From Antiquaquibacter oligotrophicus (GTDB lineage Bacteria > Actinomycetota > Actinomycetes > Actinomycetales > Microbacteriaceae), in assembly GCF_020535405.1 (NCBI RefSeq), contig NZ_CP085036.1:2108001-2172000 (forward strand): a stretch of 64,000 bases of DNA. Reading direction: 5' to 3'. Positions 1-9,399 of the stretch are shown piece after piece. Within the stretch, counting starts at the first letter, position 1. Every line of letters starts with the position of its first letter. Position numbers and translations under genes: made by a program. Below the pieces are notes generated by a model. That model searched no databases and was not told the origin of the DNA. It saw only the letters and a list, made by a program, of their open reading frames with translations.

Positions 1-1
1 C

Positions 2-3000
2 CCGTTCTACTCGGGAACCAGCCTGAGTTTCGAACTACCGAACCTCACTCTCGGTGACAACATCGCCTGTGCCGTCACCAACCAGCAGGTCCAGGCGAGT
101 GTCAAGGTCGACAAGTCGTGGGTGGTCAACGGCACAACCTACGCCAACGGAGCACAGATCCCGTCGAGCCTCGCAGCGCAGCTCACGCTCGGTGGGAGCG
201 CCCAGGCGTGGGGTGCGACAAAGGAGAACCTCCTGGTCGGGTCAACGACCACGATCACGGAGTCGATGAGCGGCACGCCGAGCCTGTGCACCGTGACGAG
301 TCAGCGTCTGAACGGACCGGGCGCGACCAATGTTGATCTCTCGGCCTCGAAGACGTTCACCACCCCGGCGCTCGCCGCGGGCCTGACGACCTACACCGTC
401 ACCAATACCGTCGACTGCCGCAGCGAGCTCACGCTCGTCAAGCACGTCACCAACAACGACGGCGGCACGGCGACCTCAGCGGCGTGGAGCCTCAGCTACG
501 GCGGCACGTCCGTCGCGAGCGGCACCACCAGCACGGTGGCGGCGGGAAGTTACGCGCTCGCCGAGTCCTCCGTCGCCGGGTACGCACCGCGTGCCAGCAA
601 CCCCATCGTGTGCAGCGAAGGACTCTCGGGCAGCACGGTGACCGTGCCGATCGCGGCATCCGTCACGTGCACCTTCTACAACGACGACATCGCCCCGACC
701 CTGAAGCTCGTGAAGGTCGTCGAGGGTGCGGCCGGAGTGGCGCCGACGAACTGGACGCTGTCGGCCAAGCAGGGACTCACCACGGTGGTCACCGGTAACG
801 GTTCGACCGCAGTGACCCCCGTCAAGGCGAACACCGACTACGTGCTGTCGGAGTCGCCCAATAACTTCCCGTCGGCCGCGGACTTCGAAGCGAGCGACTG
901 GAGCTGTGTCATCAACGGTGGCTCGCCCGTGACCCTCCAGGGCGGAGCGTTGCCGAGGCTCGCTCTCGACGATGACGCGGTGTGCACGATCGTGAACTCG
1001 CCGATCGCGGCCACGCCCGAGATCGTGAAGTCGGTTGCGCCGCTTCAGCAGAACGCCGACGGAACATGGACGATCACGTACACGGTCGCCGTGACCAACC
1101 CGAGCCTCTACGGCCCCATCACGTACGACCTCGCGGACACCCTCGCCTTCGGCGGCACCATCACGACAACAGCGAGCGCGACCGGTCCCTCGCCGCAGGC
1201 GGCGACCTGGAACGGCGTCGACAACGTCGTCCTCGGTGATGACGTGACCCTCGCTGCGAATTCCACTCACACGTACACGGTGGTGGCCCAGGCGTCCGTG
1301 CCGAACGGTGCACCGACCTCGGTCACCGCGTGCCCGACGGGTGAGGGCAACGGCGGCTTCCTCAACCGCGCAACGCTCACGGTGGATGGTGTCGACTACA
1401 CCGACGACGCCTGTGCGACCCCGGTCACCCCCACCTTCTCGAAGAACGCGGGAACGGCAACCAGCAACGGTGACGGCACCTGGACGCTCACGTACACGCT
1501 CACAGCGACAAACGGTTCGAGCATCCCGCTGTACTACGACCTCGTTGATGACCCCGCCGCGACCCTCCCCGCTGGTGTCACCATTGTCAGCGGAAGCGCG
1601 TCGAACGGAAGCGAGTGGAACCCGCTCACCTCCACCACCGTCGCGGACGACGAGCCGCTTGCGGCAAACAGCTCGACCGCGTACACGATCACGCTCGTTG
1701 TCGACATCGCGCCCACGGTGACCTCGAGCGCCCTCGACTGCACGGTCGACGGGCAGGGACTGCTCAACAGCGCGTCGCTGACCTCGGGCAACCAGGTCCT
1801 GACGGATGACGCGTGCCTCACCATCCCCGTTCCGACGATCGTTCACGACAAGACCGTGACCTCCACGAGCCAGAACTCCGACGGCACCTGGACGATCGTC
1901 TACGACGTCCTCGTGAAAAACACGGGCACCGTACCCGGTCGGTACGACCTCGCAGACGAACTACATGTCGCGGTTCCCGACACGATCACCGTGGTGAGCG
2001 CATCGGCCGATGGTGTGCCGACCTGGAACGGCGACACCGAAACCACCCTCACGACCGGGCGCCTCATCGCGCCGGGCGAGAGCAATTGGCAGCACTACAC
2101 GATCACGGTTGTCGCCTCGGTGGCCGCCGGGGCGACCGGAACGCCGGCAACGCTGTGCGAGTCGCAGGGCGGCAGCAACGGCTTCCTCAACACCGCGAGC
2201 CTCACCGTTGCGGGAGTCACCACCGACGACAGCGCGTGCTCCTCGCCGAGCGCTCCCGCCTTCACGAAGGTCATCGTCGGTTCGGAGTCCACGGGAGCCG
2301 GTACGTGGGATGTCACCTACCTGCTGACCGTCGACAACACGGCACCCGCGGCCAAGACGGCGTACTACACGCTCACCGACGTGCCCGGCTTCTCCAGCGA
2401 ACTCGCGATCAACGGTTACACGGTGACCGAAACATCGGCAGACCCGACCGTCGATCACGCCTGGAACGGCGGCAACATCATCTCGACACCTCGCGCGATC
2501 GCTTCGGGGTCAACGGACACCTTCCGTGTTGTGATCTCGGTGACGGTGCCGGCAGGACTCGGTGACGACGTTCTCACGTGCGCCGAGGACGGCGCTCTGG
2601 GCCACGGTTTCCAGAACACCGCATCGATTGTGGTCGGAAACGACACGATCACCGCGGAAGACTGCGGAGACATCACCGAGAGCGCGGTGCCCTCGATCGC
2701 CAAGTCGATCGTCGACGGGTGGCCGAAGCAGCTCGCGAACGGCACGTGGGAGATCGCCTACGACGTGACGGTGAGCTCCGACAGCGACCTCGACGCGACG
2801 TACGACCTCACGGACGAACTCGGGTTCGGTTCCGGCATCACCGTGAACTCGGCGACGATCGAGAGCTCGGATGTGACGCCGTCGGCTTCGTGGAACGGCA
2901 GCACCGCGACATCCGTCGTGACGGGCCAGACCATCGAGGCGGGGGACACCCACGTCTATCGTGTGACGGTCAACGCGAGTGTGGCGGCCGCAGCGTACGC

Positions 3001-4957
3001 CGACCGCACCGAGGTGTGCGACCCGGCTCTCGTGGACGACGGCGGGTTCCTGAACACCGCAACGCTCACCTCGGGCAAGGCTGACCCGCGTACGGCCGCC
3101 GACTGCGACAGCCCGGCACTCCCGACCATCGACAAGACGGTGGACCCGCAAACGCCTCCGGCGCATCAGGCCGACGGCAGTTGGGTGGTCACCTACCTCG
3201 TGACGGTGACCAACGACTCGGCGCTGCAGCTCAGTTACGACCTGGACGACACTCTCGGCTTCCCGGAGACGCTCACAATCACGGATGCCACGGCCACGGG
3301 CCCATCGGGTGCGACGATCGACGGCTGGGACGGTCGTGTCGACACCGAACTCGCATCGGGTGTGTCGATCCCCGCCGGTGAGGACCACGTGTACACGATC
3401 GCGGTCACCGCCACCCCGTCGTCGACTTTCGACCTCGAGGATGCGACGTGCACGGGGGAGCCCGGCCGCGGATTCTTCAACGGCGCGGTACTCGTCTCCG
3501 GCGGCATCCCGCAGTCCGACGAGGACTGTGCGACTATTCCGCTCGCTCGTCTCACGCTCGTCAAGGAGGTCGACAACTCGGCGTTCGTCGAACTCGACGT
3601 GCCGACCGACGAACTCGGAACCACGTCGGACTGGGTGTTGTCCGCTGACGGCAACGTCGACATCGCCGGAGTATCGGGTGCCGACACCGTGACGAGTGTG
3701 CTCGTGCCGGCCGGCGGTTACCTGCTCGAGGAGGGGCGCGACCTCGCCTCCGACAACGAGCTGCTCACGTCGTACCTGCCGAGCGAGTGGACGTGTGATG
3801 ACGGGACCATCACCGGTGCGACGGTCACCATCGCGGCGGGTGATGACGCGACGTGCACGATCGTCAACACCGCGACACCCGTCGATCTGGCGATCACAAA
3901 AACGCACGATGGAGCGGTCCCAACCGACGAGGATGCCACCTACGGTTACACGTTTGTTGTCACCAACCAGGGCGCGATCGCGGCAACCGGCGTGACGGTG
4001 AAGGACGAGATCCCCGCAACGCTGAGCGTCGACGTCGACTCGGTGGTGAAGCCCGCGGGCTGGACCGTTCAGCTCACGAGCGCCGTCGACGGCTTCGGTG
4101 GCGTACTGACCTTCAGCACGGATGACGCGTTCCCCGTCGACGCGATCGCGACGTTCCAGTTCGATGTCAGGACGGCAGCGCAACTGCCACGTGTCGGCGA
4201 CGACCCCACGGCGGCCATCCTCGACATCGTGAACACGGCGATCGTCGGTAGCGACGGAGTCGAGGCGACACCGGAGGACAACACCTCGACCGAGGAAACC
4301 CCCGTCAAGTCGATTGTGGTCGCGCTCGAGGCGACGTGTGCGAAGGATGCACCGTACGCCACGTGGTCCGTCACGCCGACGAACACGGGGGAGAACACAG
4401 TGGGCCCCGTCGCCCTCATCTGGTGGACCGAGGCCGCGTACGCGGCGCGTGATGCGAGCATCCCGGCATCCGACACTGACGCCATCCTCGCCGACGGCGC
4501 ATCGCAGGTCGACGTGCTCCCGGCGCCCGTAGACGGTTGGGTGAACGGCGTGACGGTATCGGGTACGCAGCTCTGGCCGGGCGCGGCCGTCGATCCGGAC
4601 ACGGGTGAGGGCATCGCGTGGCCGGGTTGGAAGAAGTCAGCGGACGGCACCTGGGTCGCCGACCCGACGGGCCCGTTTGCTGAAATCGCTGCCAAGGCCG
4701 TGCTCGAGGTTCGGATGAACCCGTCAACGGCGTCGGTCGAGGCCTACCCGGCGACAACCGCCGAGTGCAACCCTGGCCCGCCCTTCGAGCCTCCGACACT
4801 GCCGGAGCCGCCGGAGAAGCCGACCCCGCCCACGACCCCCTCGGTTCCGCCAGTGGCACCGCTGCTGGCGAGCACGGGAATGAACCTCCTGGGTGGCGTC
4901 GTCGTTGGTGCTGTTCTCCTCATCGGTGGAGCTGTGGCCCGCCGCGAGAGGAGCTGA
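2..4957 (+). CDS. Giant repeat surface adhesin with LASTG sorting signal (5' end outside window)
   Basis: The frame is open from base 2, so the true start and signal peptide lie upstream. About 1650 residues are visible. In order they are: prealbumin/SpaA-like modules with the typical LTLVK strand start (bases 430-1005); six ~140-residue repeats (1010-3540), each opening with a ...DGTWTITY-type strand; another LTLVKEV module; a DUF11-like module beginning DLAITKTHDG; a Pro-rich wall-spanning stretch (PEPPEKPTPPTTPS); and the C-terminal sorting signal LASTG at 4865-4879, a hydrophobic helix and RRERS. LAxTG is the form usually assigned to class E sortases of high-GC actinobacteria. It is probably a cell-wall-anchored stalk or adhesin; the ligand is unknown. 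No sortase gene is in the window. Confidence 0.88.
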   Translation, partial: PFYSGTSLSFELPNLTLGDNIACAVTNQQVQASVKVDKSWVVNGTTYANGAQIPSSLAAQLTLGGSAQAWGATKENLLVGSTTTITESMSGTPSLCTVTSQRLNGPGATNVDLSASKTFTTPALAAGLTTYTVTNTVDCRSELTLVKHVTNNDGGTATSAAWSLSYGGTSVASGTTSTVAAGSYALAESSVAGYAPRASNPIVCSEGLSGSTVTVPIAASVTCTFYNDDIAPTLKLVKVVEGAAGVAPTNWTLSAKQGLTTVVTGNGSTAVTPVKANTDYVLSESPNNFPSAADFEASDWSCVINGGSPVTLQGGALPRLALDDDAVCTIVNSPIAATPEIVKSVAPLQQNADGTWTITYTVAVTNPSLYGPITYDLADTLAFGGTITTTASATGPSPQAATWNGVDNVVLGDDVTLAANSTHTYTVVAQASVPNGAPTSVTACPTGEGNGGFLNRATLTVDGVDYTDDACATPVTPTFSKNAGTATSNGDGTWTLTYTLTATNGSSIPLYYDLVDDPAATLPAGVTIVSGSASNGSEWNPLTSTTVADDEPLAANSSTAYTITLVVDIAPTVTSSALDCTVDGQGLLNSASLTSGNQVLTDDACLTIPVPTIVHDKTVTSTSQNSDGTWTIVYDVLVKNTGTVPGRYDLADELHVAVPDTITVVSASADGVPTWNGDTETTLTTGRLIAPGESNWQHYTITVVASVAAGATGTPATLCESQGGSNGFLNTASLTVAGVTTDDSACSSPSAPAFTKVIVGSESTGAGTWDVTYLLTVDNTAPAAKTAYYTLTDVPGFSSELAINGYTVTETSADPTVDHAWNGGNIISTPRAIASGSTDTFRVVISVTVPAGLGDDVLTCAEDGALGHGFQNTASIVVGNDTITAEDCGDITESAVPSIAKSIVDGWPKQLANGTWEIAYDVTVSSDSDLDATYDLTDELGFGSGITVNSATIESSDVTPSASWNGSTATSVVTGQTIEAGDTHVYRVTVNASVAAAAYADRTEVCDPALVDDGGFLNTATLTSGKADPRTAADCDSPALPTIDKTVDPQTPPAHQADGSWVVTYLVTVTNDSALQLSYDLDDTLGFPETLTITDATATGPSGATIDGWDGRVDTELASGVSIPAGEDHVYTIAVTATPSSTFDLEDATCTGEPGRGFFNGAVLVSGGIPQSDEDCATIPLARLTLVKEVDNSAFVELDVPTDELGTTSDWVLSADGNVDIAGVSGADTVTSVLVPAGGYLLEEGRDLASDNELLTSYLPSEWTCDDGTITGATVTIAAGDDATCTIVNTATPVDLAITKTHDGAVPTDEDATYGYTFVVTNQGAIAATGVTVKDEIPATLSVDVDSVVKPAGWTVQLTSAVDGFGGVLTFSTDDAFPVDAIATFQFDVRTAAQLPRVGDDPTAAILDIVNTAIVGSDGVEATPEDNTSTEETPVKSIVVALEATCAKDAPYATWSVTPTNTGENTVGPVALIWWTEAAYAARDASIPASDTDAILADGASQVDVLPAPVDGWVNGVTVSGTQLWPGAAVDPDTGEGIAWPGWKKSADGTWVADPTGPFAEIAAKAVLEVRMNPSTASVEAYPATTAECNPGPPFEPPTLPEPPEKPTPPTTPSVPPVAPLLASTGMNLLGGVVVGAVLLIGGAVARRERS
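1010..3540 (+). repeat. Six tandem ~420-nt coding repeats in the adhesin gene
   Basis: Repeat starts lie near 1010, 1427, 1828, 2252, 2687 and 3118, spaced 400-435 nt apart. Each protein unit has a [V/L/T]P-x-[I/F]-x-K opening, a DGTW-[T/E/V] strand, YDL-x-D, a WNG motif, then C...GFLN-[T/R]A and a second Cys shortly before the next unit. The two conserved Cys per unit may form an intra-domain disulphide. Units are diverged, so this is ancient duplication and not a recent expansion. Confidence 0.8.
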
Positions 4958-5075
4958 CGAAACTCACGCCAGAAGTCGCGTCATAGTCGAGACGAAACCA
5001 CGTCTAGTGACATGAGGACGCGTCGGGTGTCCTCACCCCCACGAGGCCACTGAGGGGCCGGGGAACTTCGGGGAT

Positions 5076-5103
5076 GGGGCGCTGCCTTCGGGGGCAGCGC
5101 CCC
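5076..5103 (+). terminator. Rho-independent-type terminator after the adhesin gene
   Basis: A perfect 11-bp stem (5076-5086 with 5093-5103) closes a 6-nt TTCGGG loop and is followed by GTTTCGTTG. It lies 118 nt after the adhesin stop codon. The rest of the 4958-5275 gap holds a promoter for the next gene and no further gene that I can support. Confidence 0.75.
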
Positions 5104-5170
5104 GTTTCGTTGTCCGGCGGACGTCATTCGCGCATGAAACCGGTCACATACGACAGTTTCACGCCAAAAG

Positions 5171-5199
5171 TTGACAGAACCATGATTTGTTGCCTTAAT
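5171..5199 (+). promoter_or_regulatory. Candidate sigma-70-type promoter for the ThuA/CWB2 gene
   Basis: TTGACA at 5171-5176 and CTTAAT at 5194-5199 are separated by 17 nt and sit 76 nt upstream of the start codon at 5276. The gene has a separate strong ribosome binding site, AAAGGAG at 5265-5271. Confidence 0.5.
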
Positions 5200-5275
5200 C
5201 GGCATATTAGGTCGACCATGGCGCCGAACCCATTGCTCCCGGTCGATCACCCGCGACACGACTCAAAGGAGAGCA

Positions 5276-8200
5276 ATGTCCTCGTCCACCCCCGCCGCTG
5301 CGGGATCCCGGCGATTGGCCATCGGGGCCATCACGGGAGCTGCAGCGCTCGTCTTTTCGCTCATACCCATGGCCCCGGCCATGGCTGCAGACCCGCCCGT
5401 CCTCGACGTGGTCGCGGTGACGCCGAGCAACCCCGTTCTCGGGTACAACGGCGCGAACAACACCGCCTACACGCCAACCAACTCGACGGGTAACCAGGGA
5501 TGGTGGCTCGAAAACACCATCACCCTGAACCTGTCGGCCACGGATGACGTGGGCGTCGCGTTCTTCCGTGTGCAGGTCGGCACGGGTCAGACCGCGGTCA
5601 CCACCGACGTCCCGGCGACGTTCAACGCCGAGCTCGGCAAGTACGTGGCCACCTACGACCTCGTCGGCAACCGTACGGCTACAACCATCACGTACACGGC
5701 CTACGACACGGAGGAGCCAGCGCAGGCCTCCGCCGCGCGTACCATCTCGCTTCGTCAGGACAGCGTCGCGCCCGTCGCGACCTGGCCGACCGTCGAGGCG
5801 AACTCGTGGAAGGTGCCCCGCAGCTGGGCCGCCACCGCGCTCGCCCCGACCCGCACCGACCCGAGCCCCGGCTCGGGAGGCCCCGCGGTTCGCGCGCTCC
5901 GTGTCGACGGCGTTGACAAGTACCTCGTCCCCGTCGAGCCCGTCGCGCTCGAGCTCGGTGCTCACACTCTCGAGGTGGACCTCGGTGACTCGGCCGGTAA
6001 CGGTGCAACGTACTCGCTGACCTTCGAGGTCACGACGTCGTACGCCGACCTGCTCAACATCATCGACGACTTCGGATTCCAGGGTGCCATCACCACCGAG
6101 GCCGACGACGCGCTCACCGCGCTCGTAGGCGAGGCCCAGACCGCGGAGGCGGCGAGCGACACCGAGGGTGCCGTTGCCGCGCTCGAGGAGTTCATCACCC
6201 TCGCAACCGAGGTCGCGCCCCAGGGCTACCGCCGCGACGCTCTTGTGCAGGACGGCGAGTTCCTGCGCAACGTGCTCCTCGGTGCGACCCCGCCGGCGGT
6301 CACCGGAGGCGTTGTGGTCACTCCCGGCACGGGATCCAACCGCTACCCGCTCACGCTCCCGACGGCGGCCCCCGTGTCCCACGCGAACCCGGACTTCAAG
6401 GTTCTCGTGTTCGCGAACCGCCCGGGCGCCTTCCGCCACGAGCACATCCCGTACACCGAGGCGCTCATCATGCAGCTCGCGCAGGAGAACAACTTCGACG
6501 CCGACCTGTACGACTACCTGAGCCCGGATGACTCGGTCGCGAACCCGTTCGAGACTCTCGAGAACATGCAGCAGTACGACGCCATCATCGGTGTTTCGTC
6601 GGTGGGCACGAGCACCTTCGTGACGAACCGTCCGAGTGTTGCCGACCCCGCAGTCCTCGTCAACGAGCAGGAGAACCTCCAGAACTACATCCGCGGTGGC
6701 GGTGGATTCTTCGCGATCCACGGTGCAACCGACTCGATGAGCAACTGGGCCTGGTACGGGCAGCTGACCGGTGGTTACTTCCACAACCACGGAACCAACC
6801 AGGGTGGCATCCAGAGCACGTGTGGTGGCTGTGTCGTCACCGAGCTCATCACCGAGGACCGCACCAACCCGGCGACCGACCAGTTCGAGCGCAGTGAGCG
6901 TCTCGTTGACGAGCTCTACAACTGGAACAGCGGCCTGATGCCGGTTCCGCGTGAGCTCGTTCACGTGCTCCAGACCCTCACCGAGTCGAGCTACGACACG
7001 ACGGTCTACCAGAACCCGGAGACTCGCACGCCGTACCCCCAGAACCTGTGGGGTGTGAGCAACATCGGTAACTCGAAGGAAGGCGCGGATCACCCGATCG
7101 CATGGTGCCAGAACTTCGAGGGTGGCCGCTCGTTCACGCAGGCGCTCATGCACAACTGGGAGCACAACCAGAACCCGAAGTTCATCGACCACATCCGTGA
7201 GGGCATCCTCTGGACCTCTGGTCAGACCGAGGCGAACTGTGTCTCCCACAACGAGGTCACCAAGATCCTCGCGGCGGCCAGCGGCGAGCTCTCCGGCCCG
7301 GATGCTACGGCCCTCACCGAGGCGCTGACCGCATCGTTCACCACCTACAAGGCCAAGAACTACGCCGCTGCCCTTGAGGGCGCGGAGAACTTCGCGGCTG
7401 CCGTGGCGGCATCGGGCGCGACGGGCGAGCTGCGCTCGACCCTCGAGGCGAAGGCTGGCGAACTCGTCGAGTGGATGAGCATGCTCGCCGACGAGGCGGT
7501 TCCGTTCGGCTTCGTGAGCGAGCCCGAGGACATCGAGGTCTACAGCGGCCGATCGGTGACCTTCACGTCGGAGGCGACCGGTCTCGACCTGACCTACCAG
7601 TGGCAGTCGCGTGACTCGTCGCGCGGCACCTGGGCCGACATCAGCGGCGCCACGAGTGCCGAGCTTTCGGTGGTGGCAGGTTCCGACTACGCCGATGGAG
7701 CGCAGTTCCGTGTGCGTATCGCCATCACGGGTCAGTCGCTCAACTCCGACCCTGCGACCCTCTCGGTCATCGTGCCTGAGGTTGACCGCATCGCTGGTGC
7801 CAACCGTTACGAGGCGGCGGTGAACATCTCGAAGGAGGCGTTCCCCGAGTCCGCTCCCGTTGTTTACGTCGCCACGGGTATCACCTACCCCGACGCGCTC
7901 GCAGCGGGCCCCGCGGCCGCGCACGAGGGTGGACCGGTGCTCCTGGTTCCCGGCACGACGATCCCGCCGTCGGTTTCGGCTGAGATCGCACGCCTCGACC
8001 CCGACCGTATCGTCGTGGTCGGTGGACCGGTGTCCGTCTCGCAGAGCGTGTACAACGGTCTCGCGCAGATGGCGCCGAGCATCGAGCGAATCGCTGGCGC
8101 GAACCGCTACGAGGTGTCGATCAACATCGCCACCGAGGTCTTCGGTTCCGCTGAGCGCGCCTACCTGGCGACGGGGGCAAACTTCCCCGACGCCCTCGCG

Positions 8201-8671
8201 GCTGGCGCCGTGGCGGGCGCTCAGAGCGCCCCGGTGGTGCTCGTGCGTGGAACGCAGTCCTCGATGGGCGACGAGACAACGGAGCTCCTCGAGAGCCTCG
8301 GTGTGACGAGCCTGCGCATCGCCGGTGGCCCGGTTTCGGTGAGCTCCGGCATCTTCGAGGAGGCCCTCAGCATCGCGCCGACGGTCCGCCTCGGCGGTGC
8401 TAACCGGTATGCAGCGGCCCGCGCGATCAACGCGGACGCGTACACGGAGGCAGACCGGGTGTTCCTGGCAACGGGTCTGAAGTTCCCGGACGCGCTCGCA
8501 GGCTCCGTGCTGGCAGCGCTCAACGATGCCCCGCTGTACGTCGTCCGAACGGACTGCGTGGACGCCGAGACCCTTCAGGCGATCGGTGATCTGAAGGCGA
8601 ACCAGATCACGCTGCTCGGAGGCGAGGCAAGCCTCAGCAGCGGCGTGGCCAATCTGACCGCCTGTTCGTAG
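5276..8671 (+). CDS. Secreted ThuA-like domain protein with Ig-like domain and three CWB2 cell-wall-binding repeats
   Basis: 1131 residues. A signal peptide with a hydrophobic core at about 14-34 ends in AMA-ADP near residue 37. After an Ig-like N-terminal segment, a ThuA (class I glutamine amidotransferase-like) domain runs from about 373 to 645, with VLVFANRPGAFRH at its start, YIRGGGGFFAIHGA and the ending HIREGILWTSGQ. An Ig-like domain follows (about 740-830, SVTFTSEATG...TYQWQS), then three CWB2 repeats from about 836, each with RIAGANRYE- or RLGGANRYA-like starts and FPDALA motifs. CWB2 domains bind secondary wall polymers non-covalently in other Gram-positives. ThuA-like proteins are linked to sugar metabolism; the enzymatic role here is unknown. 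Start chosen for the AAAGGAG 5 nt upstream. Confidence 0.87.
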   Translation: MSSSTPAAAGSRRLAIGAITGAAALVFSLIPMAPAMAADPPVLDVVAVTPSNPVLGYNGANNTAYTPTNSTGNQGWWLENTITLNLSATDDVGVAFFRVQVGTGQTAVTTDVPATFNAELGKYVATYDLVGNRTATTITYTAYDTEEPAQASAARTISLRQDSVAPVATWPTVEANSWKVPRSWAATALAPTRTDPSPGSGGPAVRALRVDGVDKYLVPVEPVALELGAHTLEVDLGDSAGNGATYSLTFEVTTSYADLLNIIDDFGFQGAITTEADDALTALVGEAQTAEAASDTEGAVAALEEFITLATEVAPQGYRRDALVQDGEFLRNVLLGATPPAVTGGVVVTPGTGSNRYPLTLPTAAPVSHANPDFKVLVFANRPGAFRHEHIPYTEALIMQLAQENNFDADLYDYLSPDDSVANPFETLENMQQYDAIIGVSSVGTSTFVTNRPSVADPAVLVNEQENLQNYIRGGGGFFAIHGATDSMSNWAWYGQLTGGYFHNHGTNQGGIQSTCGGCVVTELITEDRTNPATDQFERSERLVDELYNWNSGLMPVPRELVHVLQTLTESSYDTTVYQNPETRTPYPQNLWGVSNIGNSKEGADHPIAWCQNFEGGRSFTQALMHNWEHNQNPKFIDHIREGILWTSGQTEANCVSHNEVTKILAAASGELSGPDATALTEALTASFTTYKAKNYAAALEGAENFAAAVAASGATGELRSTLEAKAGELVEWMSMLADEAVPFGFVSEPEDIEVYSGRSVTFTSEATGLDLTYQWQSRDSSRGTWADISGATSAELSVVAGSDYADGAQFRVRIAITGQSLNSDPATLSVIVPEVDRIAGANRYEAAVNISKEAFPESAPVVYVATGITYPDALAAGPAAAHEGGPVLLVPGTTIPPSVSAEIARLDPDRIVVVGGPVSVSQSVYNGLAQMAPSIERIAGANRYEVSINIATEVFGSAERAYLATGANFPDALAAGAVAGAQSAPVVLVRGTQSSMGDETTELLESLGVTSLRIAGGPVSVSSGIFEEALSIAPTVRLGGANRYAAARAINADAYTEADRVFLATGLKFPDALAGSVLAALNDAPLYVVRTDCVDAETLQAIGDLKANQITLLGGEASLSSGVANLTACS

Positions 8672-8688
8672 TCTGCTGACATGACCGA

Positions 8689-8728
8689 GAAGAGGGGTGG
8701 CATGGTTCAGTCCATGTCACCCCTCTTC
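8689..8728 (+). terminator. Strong hairpin terminator after the ThuA/CWB2 gene
   Basis: A 17-bp stem with one G-U or mismatch pair (8689-8705 with 8712-8728) closes a TTCAGT loop just 17 nt after the stop codon at 8671. There is no T-tract, as is common in actinobacterial terminators. Start codons at 8681 and 8702 that would lengthen the next gene fall in or beside this hairpin, which argues against them. Confidence 0.75.
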
Positions 8729-8749
8729 CCGTATCCGAGAGGTTCTTCC

Positions 8750-9292
8750 GTGATCCGTTTTGCCCTTCCCAGCGTCGCGCTGGCCCTGCTCCTCGCGGGC
8801 TGTACACCCGTACCCACCGAGGTGGAGGTGACACCGGAGCCGACGACGGCCGGCGCGATCACGTGCACGGATGCCGCGGCAGAAGAAGTGGACCTCTCGG
8901 GCGCCACGTGGCAGCACCCGCGTAACTCCTTCTATGAGGGCACCGAGGAGGACATCCCGACCGAAGCCGACCTCGAGCACCTCCTCCGCGCCGACAACGC
9001 CCTAGTTGTCATCTACGACCAGGAGAACCTCCCGGCGGCGGCGATCGAGCCGCTGCGGGACTGGATCTACATGGAGACGGCCGCCGTCGCGATCCCCTCC
9101 ACCGACGATCCTCGGGCGGCGATCGAGGTGCGCTACGGAGGCACCGTGAAGTTGTGCGACGGTGTCGACACCATCCAATTGGCCGAGTTCTCTGCCACTC
9201 GTCCCTTCGGTTCCGTCGAGGAGCACGACGAGTCGGGGAGCGGGCTCGAGGGAATCGAACCCGAGGTCGGTCCGACCACCGGTCCTCGCTGA
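8750..9292 (+). CDS. Lipoprotein of unknown function (paralogue 1)
   Basis: 180 residues from the GTG at 8750, preceded by GAGAGG. The N-terminus is a lipoprotein signal (IRFALPSVALALLLAGC) with lipobox LLAG-C, so the protein should be anchored to the outer face of the membrane. The mature part carries ITCTD, then W-x-HP-x-N-[S/A]-F, a GTEED turn, DLEHLLR, VVIYD and PLRDWI-x-M motifs, and ends in an acidic low-complexity tail. These motifs recur in the next gene, so the two are tandem paralogues. I recognise no named family. Longer starts at 8681 or 8702 are rejected because they overlap the terminator. Confidence 0.75.
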   Translation: MIRFALPSVALALLLAGCTPVPTEVEVTPEPTTAGAITCTDAAAEEVDLSGATWQHPRNSFYEGTEEDIPTEADLEHLLRADNALVVIYDQENLPAAAIEPLRDWIYMETAAVAIPSTDDPRAAIEVRYGGTVKLCDGVDTIQLAEFSATRPFGSVEEHDESGSGLEGIEPEVGPTTGPR

Positions 9293-9399
9293 GAGTTTGC
9301 TCCGTCGCCGCTGCGCGAAAGCCCCCTGAATTAGCGCGCCACCCCGTCGTGGCTTAGCCTGGAAGACGGGCACCGTCGCCCTCCCGAGGAGAACATCAC

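Noticed and set aside
5207..7924. 905-codon open frame antisense to the ThuA/CWB2 gene
   Set aside because: Arg/Gly/Val-rich translation without domain features; an artefact of high-GC codon bias in the real gene on the other strand. The same applies to long antisense frames at 2510-4183, 10823-12595, 17153-18835 and 25619-27289.
8681..8749. N-terminal extension of the first lipoprotein from ATG 8681 or 8702
   Set aside because: Both codons fall in or beside the 17-bp terminator hairpin, and the lipoprotein signal begins properly at GTG 8750.
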